DNA of 17,046 nt, from NCBI GenBank assembly GCA_031359995.1, contig JANMAT010000157.1:1-17046 (forward strand), given 5' to 3'. Positions 6,610 to 13,541 of the stretch are shown piece by piece (within the stretch, counting starts at the first letter, position 1; every line of letters starts with the position of its first letter). The notes under the pieces were generated by a model. That model saw nothing but the letters and a program-made list of their open reading frames with translations. It did no database searches and was not told the origin of the DNA. The DNA is from JANMAT01 sp031359995. Lineage in GTDB: Bacteria; Actinomycetota; Acidimicrobiia; Acidimicrobiales; Ilumatobacteraceae. A program made the translations under genes and the position numbers.

Positions 6610-6625
6610 GCGCTGCGTCAGCGCT
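6609..6625. terminator. Bidirectional hairpin covering two convergent stop codons
   Basis: AGCGCTG (6609-6615) and CAGCGCT (6619-6625) pair perfectly around the loop CGT. The hairpin begins at the last base of the rskA-like stop and includes the whole stop of the opposing rhomboid-like gene. There is no T-run, as is common in GC-rich actinobacteria. Confidence 0.5.
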
Positions 6626-7493
6626 TGCGCCTGCTCGCCGCTTCCAGCCGCTGGCGCTCTTCCTTGGTGAGGCTGGCCAGCCCAGTGGCCGCCACCTTGT
6701 CGAGGAGGCGGTCGATCTCCTCCTGGTCGACGAAGTCGGGCACGTTGCCCGGCCACGGACCGGCCACGACCGTGTCGCCGCGCGACTCGCCCCGACGGGC
6801 CTTGATCGCCTTGGGCCGCTTCGGACCCCGGTCGAGCCGCACGCCGGGCAGCGCCGGGATCCAGGTGGCCTCCTCGGCATGGCCCATGGCCCGCACGAGC
6901 AGCAGCGCCACCGCGATGGCCAGCAGCTCGAACAGGATCAGGAACCAGGACCGTTCCCGGAGGAACTGGAGCAGGTCGATGCCCACGAACACCAGGGCGA
7001 TGACCCAGCCGGGGATGCCGAAGAAGAAACGGGCCATCGGCATGCGGGCCACGAAGGCGCAGAACACGGCCACCTCGACGAAGCGCAGGCCGGCCACGCC
7101 CCCGGCGAAGCCCGAGATGGTGAGGGCGGCGATGGTGCAGATGACGGCCGGGACCACGGCCACGGCCACGAGGAACCACGAGTAGCGGATCCGGCCCATC
7201 ACCCGCTCGAGCTCGCGGCCCAGCCACCAGAAGATGGCGATGGTGATGACGGCGCTCAGGCTGGCCGAGGCGATGAGCGGCCAGCTGGCGATGCGCCACA
7301 CCTCACCGTCGCGGACCTTCTCGGGAAGCAGGGCCAGCCGCGCCAACAGGGTCGGGAAGACCGAGTCCAGCAACATGGAGATGACGCTGATCGCCGCGAT
7401 CAGCGTGGTCGTGCCGACGTCGAAGGTGCCGACACGGAACCAGCCATCGTCGGGATCCCGGCGGCCGGGGACGGAGAACTGGAAGCGTGACAT
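6618..7493 (-). CDS. Rhomboid-like membrane protein, probably proteolytically inactive
   Basis: A 291-aa multi-pass membrane protein with about six hydrophobic segments (near residues 25-45, 68-92, 103-126, 127-149, 155-176 and 180-200). It has a basic linker and a soluble tail, QEEIDRLLDKVAATGLASLT, which resembles the small C-terminal domain attached to many bacterial rhomboids. VRDGEVWRIASWPLI and GRELERVMG match the early rhomboid region. Where a rhomboid protease has GxSG, this protein has SGFAGG, and I see no catalytic histidine in the last helices. It is therefore more like a derlin/iRhom-type pseudoprotease. ATG 7493 is chosen because TAACCT lies seven bases before it; a GTG start at 7514 is possible. 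Confidence 0.65.
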   Translation of the reverse strand: MSRFQFSVPGRRDPDDGWFRVGTFDVGTTTLIAAISVISMLLDSVFPTLLARLALLPEKVRDGEVWRIASWPLIASASLSAVITIAIFWWLGRELERVMGRIRYSWFLVAVAVVPAVICTIAALTISGFAGGVAGLRFVEVAVFCAFVARMPMARFFFGIPGWVIALVFVGIDLLQFLRERSWFLILFELLAIAVALLLVRAMGHAEEATWIPALPGVRLDRGPKRPKAIKARRGESRGDTVVAGPWPGNVPDFVDQEEIDRLLDKVAATGLASLTKEERQRLEAASRRKR

Positions 7494-7551
7494 CGCCACC
7501 AGGTTATCGCCCACCTACCGGCGAGTTGCTGGCGAACGCTACGGTCCGCCC
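7494..7551. promoter_or_regulatory. Divergent leaderless promoters of the rhomboid-like gene and menB
   Basis: Minus strand TAACCT (7506-7501) is seven bases from ATG 7493. Plus strand TACGGT (7540-7545) is six bases from GTG 7552. Both fit TANNNT at the spacing expected if the start codon is the first transcribed codon. The two -10 elements are only 33 bases apart. Confidence 0.4.
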
Positions 7552-8451
7552 GTGGTCTCTCCCCTCTTCGACCCCGCCGCCTGGGCGACGGTGCCCGGGT
7601 TCGACTTCACCGACATCACCTACCACCGCGCCGTCGACCAGGGCACGGTGCGTGTCGCGTTCGACCGGCCCGAGATCCTGAACGCCTTCCGACCCCACAC
7701 GGTCGACGAGCTGTTCCAGGCCCTGGACCACGCCCGGCAGACCTCCGACGTCGGTTGTGTCCTGCTCACCGGGAACGGCCCGTCGCCCAAGGACGGCAAG
7801 TGGGCCTTCTGCTCGGGTGGCGACCAGCGCATCCGGGGCCGGGACGGCTACCGCTACGCCGAGGGCGATTCGGTCGCCTCGGCCGACCCGGCCCGCAGTG
7901 GCCGGCTCCACATCCTCGAGGTCCAGCGCCTCATCCGGTTCATGCCCAAGGTCGTCATCTGCGTGGTGCCGGGCTGGGCCGCCGGCGGCGGGCACTCGCT
8001 CCACGTCACGTGCGACCTCACCATCGCCAGCCGACAGCACGCCCGGTTCAAGCAGACCGACGCCGACGTGGCCAGCTTCGACGGCGGCTTCGGCTCGGCC
8101 TACCTGGCCCGCATGGTCGGCCAGAAGTTCGCCCGCGAGATCTTCTTCCTCGGCCGCGAGTACTCGGCCGAGGAGATGCACGCCATGGGCGCGGTGAACG
8201 CCGTGGCCGACCACGACGAGCTCGAGACCGTCGCCCTGCAGTGGGCGCGCGAGATCAACGGCAAGAGCCCCATGGCCCAGCGCATGTTGAAGTACGCCTT
8301 CAACCTGGTCGACGACGGGCTCGTGGGCCAGCAGCTGTTCGCCGGCGAGGCCACCCGCCTCGCCTACATGACCGACGAAGCGGCCGAAGGCCGCGACTCG
8401 TTCCTCGAGAAGCGCCCGAAGGACTGGTCGCGCTTCCCCTGGTACTACTGA
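7552..8451 (+). CDS. menB: 1,4-dihydroxy-2-naphthoyl-CoA synthase
   Basis: A 299-aa crotonase-fold enzyme that cyclises o-succinylbenzoyl-CoA to DHNA-CoA in menaquinone synthesis. Diagnostic MenB segments are FRPHTVDEL (46-54), LLTGNGPSPKDG (71-82), WAFCSGGDQRIRGRDGY (84-100), LHILEVQRLIRFMPKVVI (119-136), GWAAGGGHSLHV (141-152) and FKQTDADVASFDGG (166-179). The whole sequence closely follows the mycobacterial enzyme as I remember it. Asp170 in QTDAD marks the type that supplies its own carboxylate rather than using bicarbonate, in contrast to the Gly of E. coli MenB. The C-terminus, with RPKDWSRFPWYY, is the typical MenB tail. GTG 7552 gives the family length, and the leaderless -10 supports it. 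menE lies nearby on the opposite strand. Confidence 0.95.
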   Translation: MVSPLFDPAAWATVPGFDFTDITYHRAVDQGTVRVAFDRPEILNAFRPHTVDELFQALDHARQTSDVGCVLLTGNGPSPKDGKWAFCSGGDQRIRGRDGYRYAEGDSVASADPARSGRLHILEVQRLIRFMPKVVICVVPGWAAGGGHSLHVTCDLTIASRQHARFKQTDADVASFDGGFGSAYLARMVGQKFAREIFFLGREYSAEEMHAMGAVNAVADHDELETVALQWAREINGKSPMAQRMLKYAFNLVDDGLVGQQLFAGEATRLAYMTDEAAEGRDSFLEKRPKDWSRFPWYY

Positions 8452-8467
8452 CCCCGGAGGAGAACCC

Positions 8468-9127
8468 GTGCTGAACGTGGAGCGCAAGGGCCAGGTCCTG
8501 GTGGCCACCCTCGACGACGGCAAGGCCAACGCCCTGTCGCACGCCCTCATCGACGCCCTCCGCGGCGCCGTGGCCGAGGCCGAGGCCGACCCCGAGGTGC
8601 GGGCCCTGGCCATCGTGGGCCGGCCCGGGCGCTTCAGCGCCGGCTTCGATCTGAGCGTCATCCAGAGCGGTGACCCCAACGCCGTCGCCCGCCTCATCGC
8701 CGACGGCGGCGACCTGGTCCGCACCGTCTACGCCGCCGGCGTGCCCGTGGTGGCCGCCTGCACCGGGCACGCCCTGGCCGCCGGCGCCCTGCTGCTGCTG
8801 GCCTGTGACCGGCGCATCGGCGCCGACGCCGAGGTGAAGATCGGCCTCAACGAGGTCGCCATCGGCCTGGCCCTGCCCCGCTGGGCCGTGGCCCTCGCGG
8901 CGGCCCGCCTGGCACCGACCCACCTGCAGGCCTCGGTCGCCACCGGCCAGCTCTACAACGGCAAGAGTGCGGTCGCCGCCGGCTACCTGGACCGCGTGGT
9001 CGAGCCCGACCAGGTGGTCGAGGCCGCGCTGCAGGAGGCGGCCGAGCTCGCCTCGACCCTGGACCTGGCCAGCTACGCCCTCACCATCAAGGCGCTGCGC
9101 CGCGGCACCATCGAACTGATGAGCTAA
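8468..9127 (+). CDS. Small crotonase/enoyl-CoA hydratase-isomerase family protein
   Basis: A 219-aa acyl-CoA enzyme of the crotonase superfamily, shorter than the usual 255-265. Oxyanion-hole segments are present: FSAGFDLSVI (about 58-67) and GHALAAGALLLLACDRRIG (about 98-116). LNEVAIGLALPRWAV retains one acidic residue where hydratases have their first catalytic Glu. The second Glu of true enoyl-CoA hydratases is not evident, so it may be an isomerase or hydrolase. It starts at GTG 8468 behind a strong GGAGGA site and lies 16 bases after menB, so it is probably co-transcribed. A role in menaquinone synthesis is not implied by the fold. It shares its stop region with the convergent menE (stops overlap at 9124-9127). 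Confidence 0.85.
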   Translation: MLNVERKGQVLVATLDDGKANALSHALIDALRGAVAEAEADPEVRALAIVGRPGRFSAGFDLSVIQSGDPNAVARLIADGGDLVRTVYAAGVPVVAACTGHALAAGALLLLACDRRIGADAEVKIGLNEVAIGLALPRWAVALAAARLAPTHLQASVATGQLYNGKSAVAAGYLDRVVEPDQVVEAALQEAAELASTLDLASYALTIKALRRGTIELMS

Positions 9128-10251
9128 CCGGTCACCCCGGCCACCAGCACGCTGCGCTGCACCTTGCCCAGGGCGGTGCGGGGCAGCTCGGCCACCAGCT
9201 CCAGCCGGCGGGGCGCACACCACGGGGCCAGCTCGGCCCTGGCCGCGTCGCGTAGCGCGTCCAACGACGGAGGGGTGGCCGGGTCGGCCGGCACCACGAA
9301 CGCGGTGACCACCTGGCCCCACTCGGGGTCGGGCACGCCGGCCACGGCCACCTCGGCCACGCCGGCGGCCCGGGCCAGCACCAGCTCCACCGGATCGGGC
9401 CACACGTTCTCGCCCCCCGTGATGATCAGGTCGCCCTCACGGCCCTGGATGAAGAGGCGGCCCTCTTCCTTCCAGGCGCCGATGTCGCCGGTGCGGAACC
9501 AGCCGTCGGCATCGAAGGGCCGGGCGCCGTCGCGGTAGCCGCGCAGCAGCATCGGGCCCCGCAGGTGCACGGCGCCCGTGCCGTCGATGCGGATCTCGAC
9601 CCCGTCGAGCGGTCGACCGTCGTACACGCAGCCGCTGCCGGTCTCGGTGAGGCCGTAGGTGGTGATCACGTTGGGCGCCGGGTTCGCCGGGGGCCGGGCG
9701 CCCCCGAGCACGATCACCCGGAACCAGGCCGGGTCGATCCGGGCGTACGCGGTGGGCACGAGGGAGGTCAGGTTGGCCCCGCCGGCACACGCGGCCCGCA
9801 CCGCGTCGAGATCGAACCCGTGGTGCACGGTGAGCCCGGTGCCCGACGCCAGCGCCCGCATCACCACGGCCAGACCGCCGATGTGGGCCAACGGCAGGCA
9901 CGCCAGCCAGTGGTCGTCGGACGTGGCGCCGATGCGGGCGCTCGTCGCCCGCGCCGACGCGGCCACGGCGTCGTGGGTGAGCACCACGCCCTTGGGCGTG
10001 CCGGTGGTGCCCGAGGTGGCCACGACCACCGCATCGCCCGGCTCGGTCGGGCGGCCACCGTTGCGCTCGTGGGTCTCGCCGCGCTCGTCGACGATGCGCG
10101 ACGGCGCCATGGCCGCCAGCACCCGCTCCTGCTGGGGCGCCGGCAGGCGCAGATCGAGCGGGAAGGCCGCATCGCCCGCGTCCCACGTGCGGCGCAGCGC
10201 GTCGACGAACGTCGGGCCACCGGGCAGGGCGAGGGCGACGAGCTCGGGCAC
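9124..10251 (-). CDS. menE: o-Succinylbenzoate-CoA ligase (ANL superfamily)
   Basis: A 375-aa adenylate-forming ligase, about the length of actinobacterial MenE and shorter than general acyl-CoA ligases. It would activate o-succinylbenzoate to OSB-CoA, the substrate of the MenB encoded 700 bases away. Motifs in order are the P-loop-like SGTTGTPKGVVLTHD, LPLAHIGGLAVV, ITTYGLTETGSG (A5 region), GWFRTGDIG (A7), GREGDLIITGGENVWP (A8) and PRTALGKVQR with the catalytic lysine near the C-terminus (A10). The first open GTG is 10260, but TAGCGT lies seven bases before the next in-frame GTG at 10251, so 10251 is preferred by analogy with neighbouring genes. The MenE name rests on length and on menB proximity. 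Confidence 0.85.
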   Translation of the reverse strand: MPELVALALPGGPTFVDALRRTWDAGDAAFPLDLRLPAPQQERVLAAMAPSRIVDERGETHERNGGRPTEPGDAVVVATSGTTGTPKGVVLTHDAVAASARATSARIGATSDDHWLACLPLAHIGGLAVVMRALASGTGLTVHHGFDLDAVRAACAGGANLTSLVPTAYARIDPAWFRVIVLGGARPPANPAPNVITTYGLTETGSGCVYDGRPLDGVEIRIDGTGAVHLRGPMLLRGYRDGARPFDADGWFRTGDIGAWKEEGRLFIQGREGDLIITGGENVWPDPVELVLARAAGVAEVAVAGVPDPEWGQVVTAFVVPADPATPPSLDALRDAARAELAPWCAPRRLELVAELPRTALGKVQRSVLVAGVTG

Positions 10252-10292
10252 ACCGGGCACGCTACGAGGTGCGCGAGGCTGTCGCCCCAGTC

Positions 10293-10574
10293 ATGGACCT
10301 CTCCGCCTTCCAACAGCTGATGGCCGACACCTACGGCGAGCGTGACGCGGCACGAGGCACATCGGCCACCGTCGCCTGGTTGGCCGAGGAACTGGGCGAG
10401 CTGGCCCAGGCGGTGCGCAAGGGCACCCGCGCCCAGCAGGTGCACGAGCTCGGCGACGTGCTGGCGTGGTTGGCCAGCCTGGCCAACCAGCTCGACATCC
10501 CCCTCGCCGAAGGGGTGGCCCGGTACGCCGGTGGCTGCCCGCGGTGCGGCGCCGTTCCGTGCCACTGCGGCTGA
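10293..10574 (+). CDS. MazG-like nucleotide pyrophosphohydrolase-domain protein with a Cys-rich tail
   Basis: A 93-aa all-alpha NTP-PPase of the MazG-like family, which typically hydrolyses non-canonical or excess nucleoside triphosphates as a dimer. The metal-binding pattern is seen as WLAEELGELAQAVRKG and, one helix later, VHELGDVLAWLASLANQ, giving the EExxE...ExxD type of acidic cluster. The C-terminus, GGCPRCGAVPCHCG, holds four cysteines that could bind zinc or iron; I recall similar tails in some actinobacterial members. ATG 10293 is favoured because the domain starts directly after it; an upstream GTG (10269) adds eight unconvincing residues. It is divergent from menE with about 40 bases between, and shows no obvious functional link to it. 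Confidence 0.75.
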   Translation: MDLSAFQQLMADTYGERDAARGTSATVAWLAEELGELAQAVRKGTRAQQVHELGDVLAWLASLANQLDIPLAEGVARYAGGCPRCGAVPCHCG

Positions 10575-10579
10575 CGGCC

Positions 10580-10617
10580 GGACACCGCGTCGCGCGACGC
10601 GACGCGGCCTCGTGTCC
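10580..10617. terminator. Strong hairpin with a nested 16-bp palindrome
   Basis: GGACAC (10580-10585) pairs with GTGTCC (10612-10617). Inside, CCGCGTCG (10585-10592) pairs with CGACGCGG (10600-10607). CGCGTCGCGCGACGCG (10586-10601) is itself a perfect palindrome. It lies right after the MazG-like stop and 17 bases before the -10 of the next gene, so it may be a terminator or an operator of that gene. Confidence 0.45.
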
Positions 10618-10633
10618 CGCTCGTCGACCGACG

Positions 10634-10645
10634 TAAGGTCCCGAC
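10634..10645 (+). promoter_or_regulatory. Predicted leaderless promoter (-10) of the molybdopterin subunit gene
   Basis: TAAGGT (10634-10639) fits TANNNT and ends six bases before ATG 10646. No ribosome-binding site is present, which agrees with a leaderless message. A -35 would fall within the preceding hairpin. Confidence 0.4.
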
Positions 10646-13030
10646 ATGCCTGGCTCCATCCTCGGTACCTCCGTCGTCCGTGTCGAAGACCCCGACCTCC
10701 TGCGCGGTCTGGGCACCTACATCGACAACATGCGCATCGACGGTCTGCTGCACCTCGTGTTCGTGCGCTCGCCCCATGCCCATGCCCGCATCGTGTCGAT
10801 CGACACGACCGACGCCGAGGCCCTGCCCGGCGTGGTCGGCGTGTTCACCGGCGCGTCGCTGGGCCTGCCCCGCTTCCACGCCTTCGGCTCCGCCCTGAAC
10901 GAGGCGTGCGCCCGCCCGCCGCTGGCCGACGACAAGGCCCGCTTCGTCGGTGACCCCGTCGCCGTGGTCGCCGCCCGCACCAAGGCCCAGGCGGTGGACG
11001 CGGCCGAGGCCGTGCTCGTCGACTGGGAGCCGCTCGGCGCCGCCATCGACATGGAGAAGGCGCTGGCGACCGACGCGCCCCAGCAGTTCGAGGCCATCGG
11101 CTCCAACCTGGCTGCCGGCCTGCAGGACCCCGCCAGCGTGGATCCGTTGGCCAGCGCCGACGTGGTCGTGCGCGGCCGCTTCGAGAACCAGCGCATCGCC
11201 GTGGTGCCGCTCGAGGGCAACGCCATCCTCGTGCAGCCGTCCGACGACGGCGACGGCCACGAGCTCACCGTGCACGTGTCCACCCAGATGCCGCACCTGT
11301 TCGGCATGCTCGCCGCCCGGCTGTTCGGGTTGAAGCCCCGCCAGATGCGGGTGGTCGCGCCCCACGTGGGCGGCGGCTTCGGCGGCAAGGCCGGCATCAC
11401 CGCCGAGCACGTCGTGGCCATCGGCGTGGCCCGGGCGCTCGGCGCCCCGGTCGTGTGGGTCGAGACCCGCAGCGAGAACATGCTGGCCCTGCCCCACGGC
11501 CGCGGCCAGGTGCAGTACATCGAGATGGGCTTCACCCGCGACGGCCACATCACCGGCATGGCCTGCCGCGTGGTCGGCGATGCCGGCGCCTACGGGGGCT
11601 TCGGTGGCGGCCTGGCCATGGGCCCCACCCGCAACATGTCGCAGGGCGTCTACAAGATCCCGGCCATCCGCTACGACGTGGCCGTCGCCCTCACCAACAC
11701 CACACCCGTCGGCGCGTTCCGCGGTGCCGGCCGACCCGAAGCAGCCGCGTTCCTGGAGCGCATCATGGACATGGCCGCCGACGAGCTCGGCATCGACCCG
11801 GTCGAGCTGCGCCGCCGCAACTTCCTGACGCCCGACCAGTTCCCGTACACCACCGTCACCGGCATGAACTACGACGTGGGCGACTACGACAAGGCCCTCA
11901 CCGCGCTGGTGGAGGCGGCCGACTACGAGAGCCTGCTGCGCCAGCAGGCCGAGCGGCGCGCCTCGGGCTCGGCCGTGCAGCTCGGCATCGGCATCAGCGC
12001 CTATGTGGAGATCACCGCCGGCGGCATGAGCACCGAGTTCGGTTCCGTCGAGGTGCACGAGGACGGCACCGCCACGGTCATGTGTGGCACCTCGTCCCAC
12101 GGCCAGGGCCACGCCACCGCCTTCGGCATGATCGTGTCGAACAAGCTCGGCATCGACCTGGAGAAGATCAACTTCATCCAGAGCGACACCGCCATCGTGC
12201 CGCGCGGGTCGGGAACCGGTGGCTCCCGCTCGCTGCAGGTGGGCGGCAGCGCCGTGGCCAACGCCGCCGACGGCGTGCTCGAGCGGGCCAAGCAGATCGC
12301 CGCGACCCACCTGGAGGCCGACCCGGCCGACATCGTCGTCACGCCCGAGGGTCGCCTCGGGGTGGCCGGCGTACCGGCCAAGGCACTGGAGTGGGGCGAG
12401 ATCGCCGCGGCGGCGCGCATCGACGGAGGCGAGTCGCTGGCCGTCGCCCTCGACTTCTCCCAGACCGGCGCCACGTTCCCGTTCGGCGCCCACCTCGCCG
12501 TGGTCGAGGTCGACACCGGCACCGGTGGCGTGCGCCTCATCCGACACGTCGCCATGGACGACTGTGGCCGCATCCTCAACCCGCTCCTCGTCACCGGCCA
12601 ACAGCACGGCGGCATCGCCCAGGGCGTGGCCCAGGCCCTGTGGGAGCACTTCGTCTATGACGAGCACGGCAACCCACTCACGTCGACCCTGGCCGAGTAC
12701 GCCATGCCGTCGGCCGCCGAGCTGCCCTCGTTCGAGGCCCTCAACACCGAGACACCCACCCACCTGAACCCGTGGGGGGCCAAGGGCATCGGCGAGTCGG
12801 GCACCATCGGCTCGATGCCGGCGGTGCAGAACGCCGTGGTCGACGCGCTCAGCCACCTCGGGGTGCGCCACATCGACATGCCGTGCACACCCGAGCGCAT
12901 CTGGCGGGCCGTCGACCAGGCCGGCCGGGGCGAGCTGCCGGACCCGTGGCGCGAGCCGCCGGCGTTCTTCGCCACGCTGCCCGTGCGGGGCGCGGCCAAG
13001 GCTCCGGCCGCGGCCGACATCGACGTGTGA
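10646..13030 (+). CDS. Molybdopterin-binding large subunit, CO dehydrogenase form II / xanthine dehydrogenase family
   Basis: A 794-aa molybdenum hydroxylase large subunit. It starts with the typical VRVEDPDLLRGLGTYIDN and VFVRSPHAHARI. The molybdopterin segment GGGFGGKAG is at about 242-250. The active-site loop is PVGAFRGAGRPEAA (GAFRGAGR at 356-363), which resembles form II AYRGAGR and not the AYRCSFR of true aerobic CO dehydrogenase. GTGGSRSLQVGGSAV follows, and the catalytic Glu717 lies in KGIGESGTI. The substrate is therefore probably an aldehyde, purine or other heterocycle, not CO. The FAD (medium) and 2Fe-2S (small) subunits are not next to it, so the electron partners must be encoded elsewhere. 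It ends in GTGA overlap with a GNAT gene. Confidence 0.9.
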   Translation: MPGSILGTSVVRVEDPDLLRGLGTYIDNMRIDGLLHLVFVRSPHAHARIVSIDTTDAEALPGVVGVFTGASLGLPRFHAFGSALNEACARPPLADDKARFVGDPVAVVAARTKAQAVDAAEAVLVDWEPLGAAIDMEKALATDAPQQFEAIGSNLAAGLQDPASVDPLASADVVVRGRFENQRIAVVPLEGNAILVQPSDDGDGHELTVHVSTQMPHLFGMLAARLFGLKPRQMRVVAPHVGGGFGGKAGITAEHVVAIGVARALGAPVVWVETRSENMLALPHGRGQVQYIEMGFTRDGHITGMACRVVGDAGAYGGFGGGLAMGPTRNMSQGVYKIPAIRYDVAVALTNTTPVGAFRGAGRPEAAAFLERIMDMAADELGIDPVELRRRNFLTPDQFPYTTVTGMNYDVGDYDKALTALVEAADYESLLRQQAERRASGSAVQLGIGISAYVEITAGGMSTEFGSVEVHEDGTATVMCGTSSHGQGHATAFGMIVSNKLGIDLEKINFIQSDTAIVPRGSGTGGSRSLQVGGSAVANAADGVLERAKQIAATHLEADPADIVVTPEGRLGVAGVPAKALEWGEIAAAARIDGGESLAVALDFSQTGATFPFGAHLAVVEVDTGTGGVRLIRHVAMDDCGRILNPLLVTGQQHGGIAQGVAQALWEHFVYDEHGNPLTSTLAEYAMPSAAELPSFEALNTETPTHLNPWGAKGIGESGTIGSMPAVQNAVVDALSHLGVRHIDMPCTPERIWRAVDQAGRGELPDPWREPPAFFATLPVRGAAKAPAAADIDV

Positions 13031-13488
13031 CGGCGCCCGGCGAGATCGCCATCCGGGCGTTGTCGATCGCCGACCACGCCTACGTGATCGAACGCATCGA
13101 CGACTGGTGGGGCGGTCGGCCCATGGCCGACATGCTCCCCCGGCTGTTCTTCGAGCACTTCCCGCGGACGAGCTTCGCGGCCACCGACGATGCCGGTGCC
13201 CTCGTCGGCTTCCTGTGTGGCTTCGTGTCACAGGCCGACCCCACGGTGGCCTACATCCACTTCGTGGGTGTCGACCCTGGGGCGCGCTCGACCGGACTCG
13301 GTCGCCGGCTGTACGAGACGTTCTTCGAGCGTGTCCGCACGCTCGGCTGCACGTCGGTGGGGTGCGCGACGTCGCCGGTGAACATCGGCTCGATCGCCTT
13401 CCACACGCGGATGGGGTTCCGCTCGAAGGTGGTGCCCGCCTACGACGGACACGGCGGCGACCGCGTGGTCTTCCACCGCCTCCTGTAG
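13027..13488 (+). CDS. GNAT-family N-acetyltransferase
   Basis: A 153-aa acetyl-CoA-dependent acyltransferase of standard GNAT size. It begins IAIRALSIADHAYVIERIDDWWGG. The central strand is AYIHFVGVDPGARSTGLGRRLYETFFE, where GARSTGLGRRL is the acetyl-CoA pyrophosphate-binding Q/RxxGxG/A-type loop (residues about 83-93). VNIGSIAFHTRMGFR near 120-134 is the usual N..S...Y.k.GF motif. The acceptor substrate is unknown. GTG 13027 overlaps the preceding stop by four bases, so translation is coupled to the molybdenum enzyme. Whether it acts on that enzyme or its substrate cannot be told. Confidence 0.88.
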   Translation: MTAPGEIAIRALSIADHAYVIERIDDWWGGRPMADMLPRLFFEHFPRTSFAATDDAGALVGFLCGFVSQADPTVAYIHFVGVDPGARSTGLGRRLYETFFERVRTLGCTSVGCATSPVNIGSIAFHTRMGFRSKVVPAYDGHGGDRVVFHRLL

Positions 13489-13490
13489 GC

Positions 13491-13541
13491 CGGCACCGTG
13501 CCGACCATCACGCGGCCTCGGCCAGTTTCCCGCCGGAAACT
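13491..13541. terminator. Hairpins between convergent GNAT and HNH genes
   Basis: A short inverted repeat CGGCACCGTGCCG is at 13491-13503. A better hairpin lies at 13524-13541, where AGTTTCC pairs with GGAAACT around CGCC. The second lies within the last codons of the HNH gene and could end the plus-strand transcript. Neither is followed by a T-run. Confidence 0.3.

Noticed and set aside
10331..13231. A 966-codon open frame on the minus strand opposite the molybdenum enzyme
   Set aside because: The composition is His/Gly/Ala/Arg-rich without domains; it is the mirror of a GC-biased gene whose plus-strand product has clear catalytic motifs.
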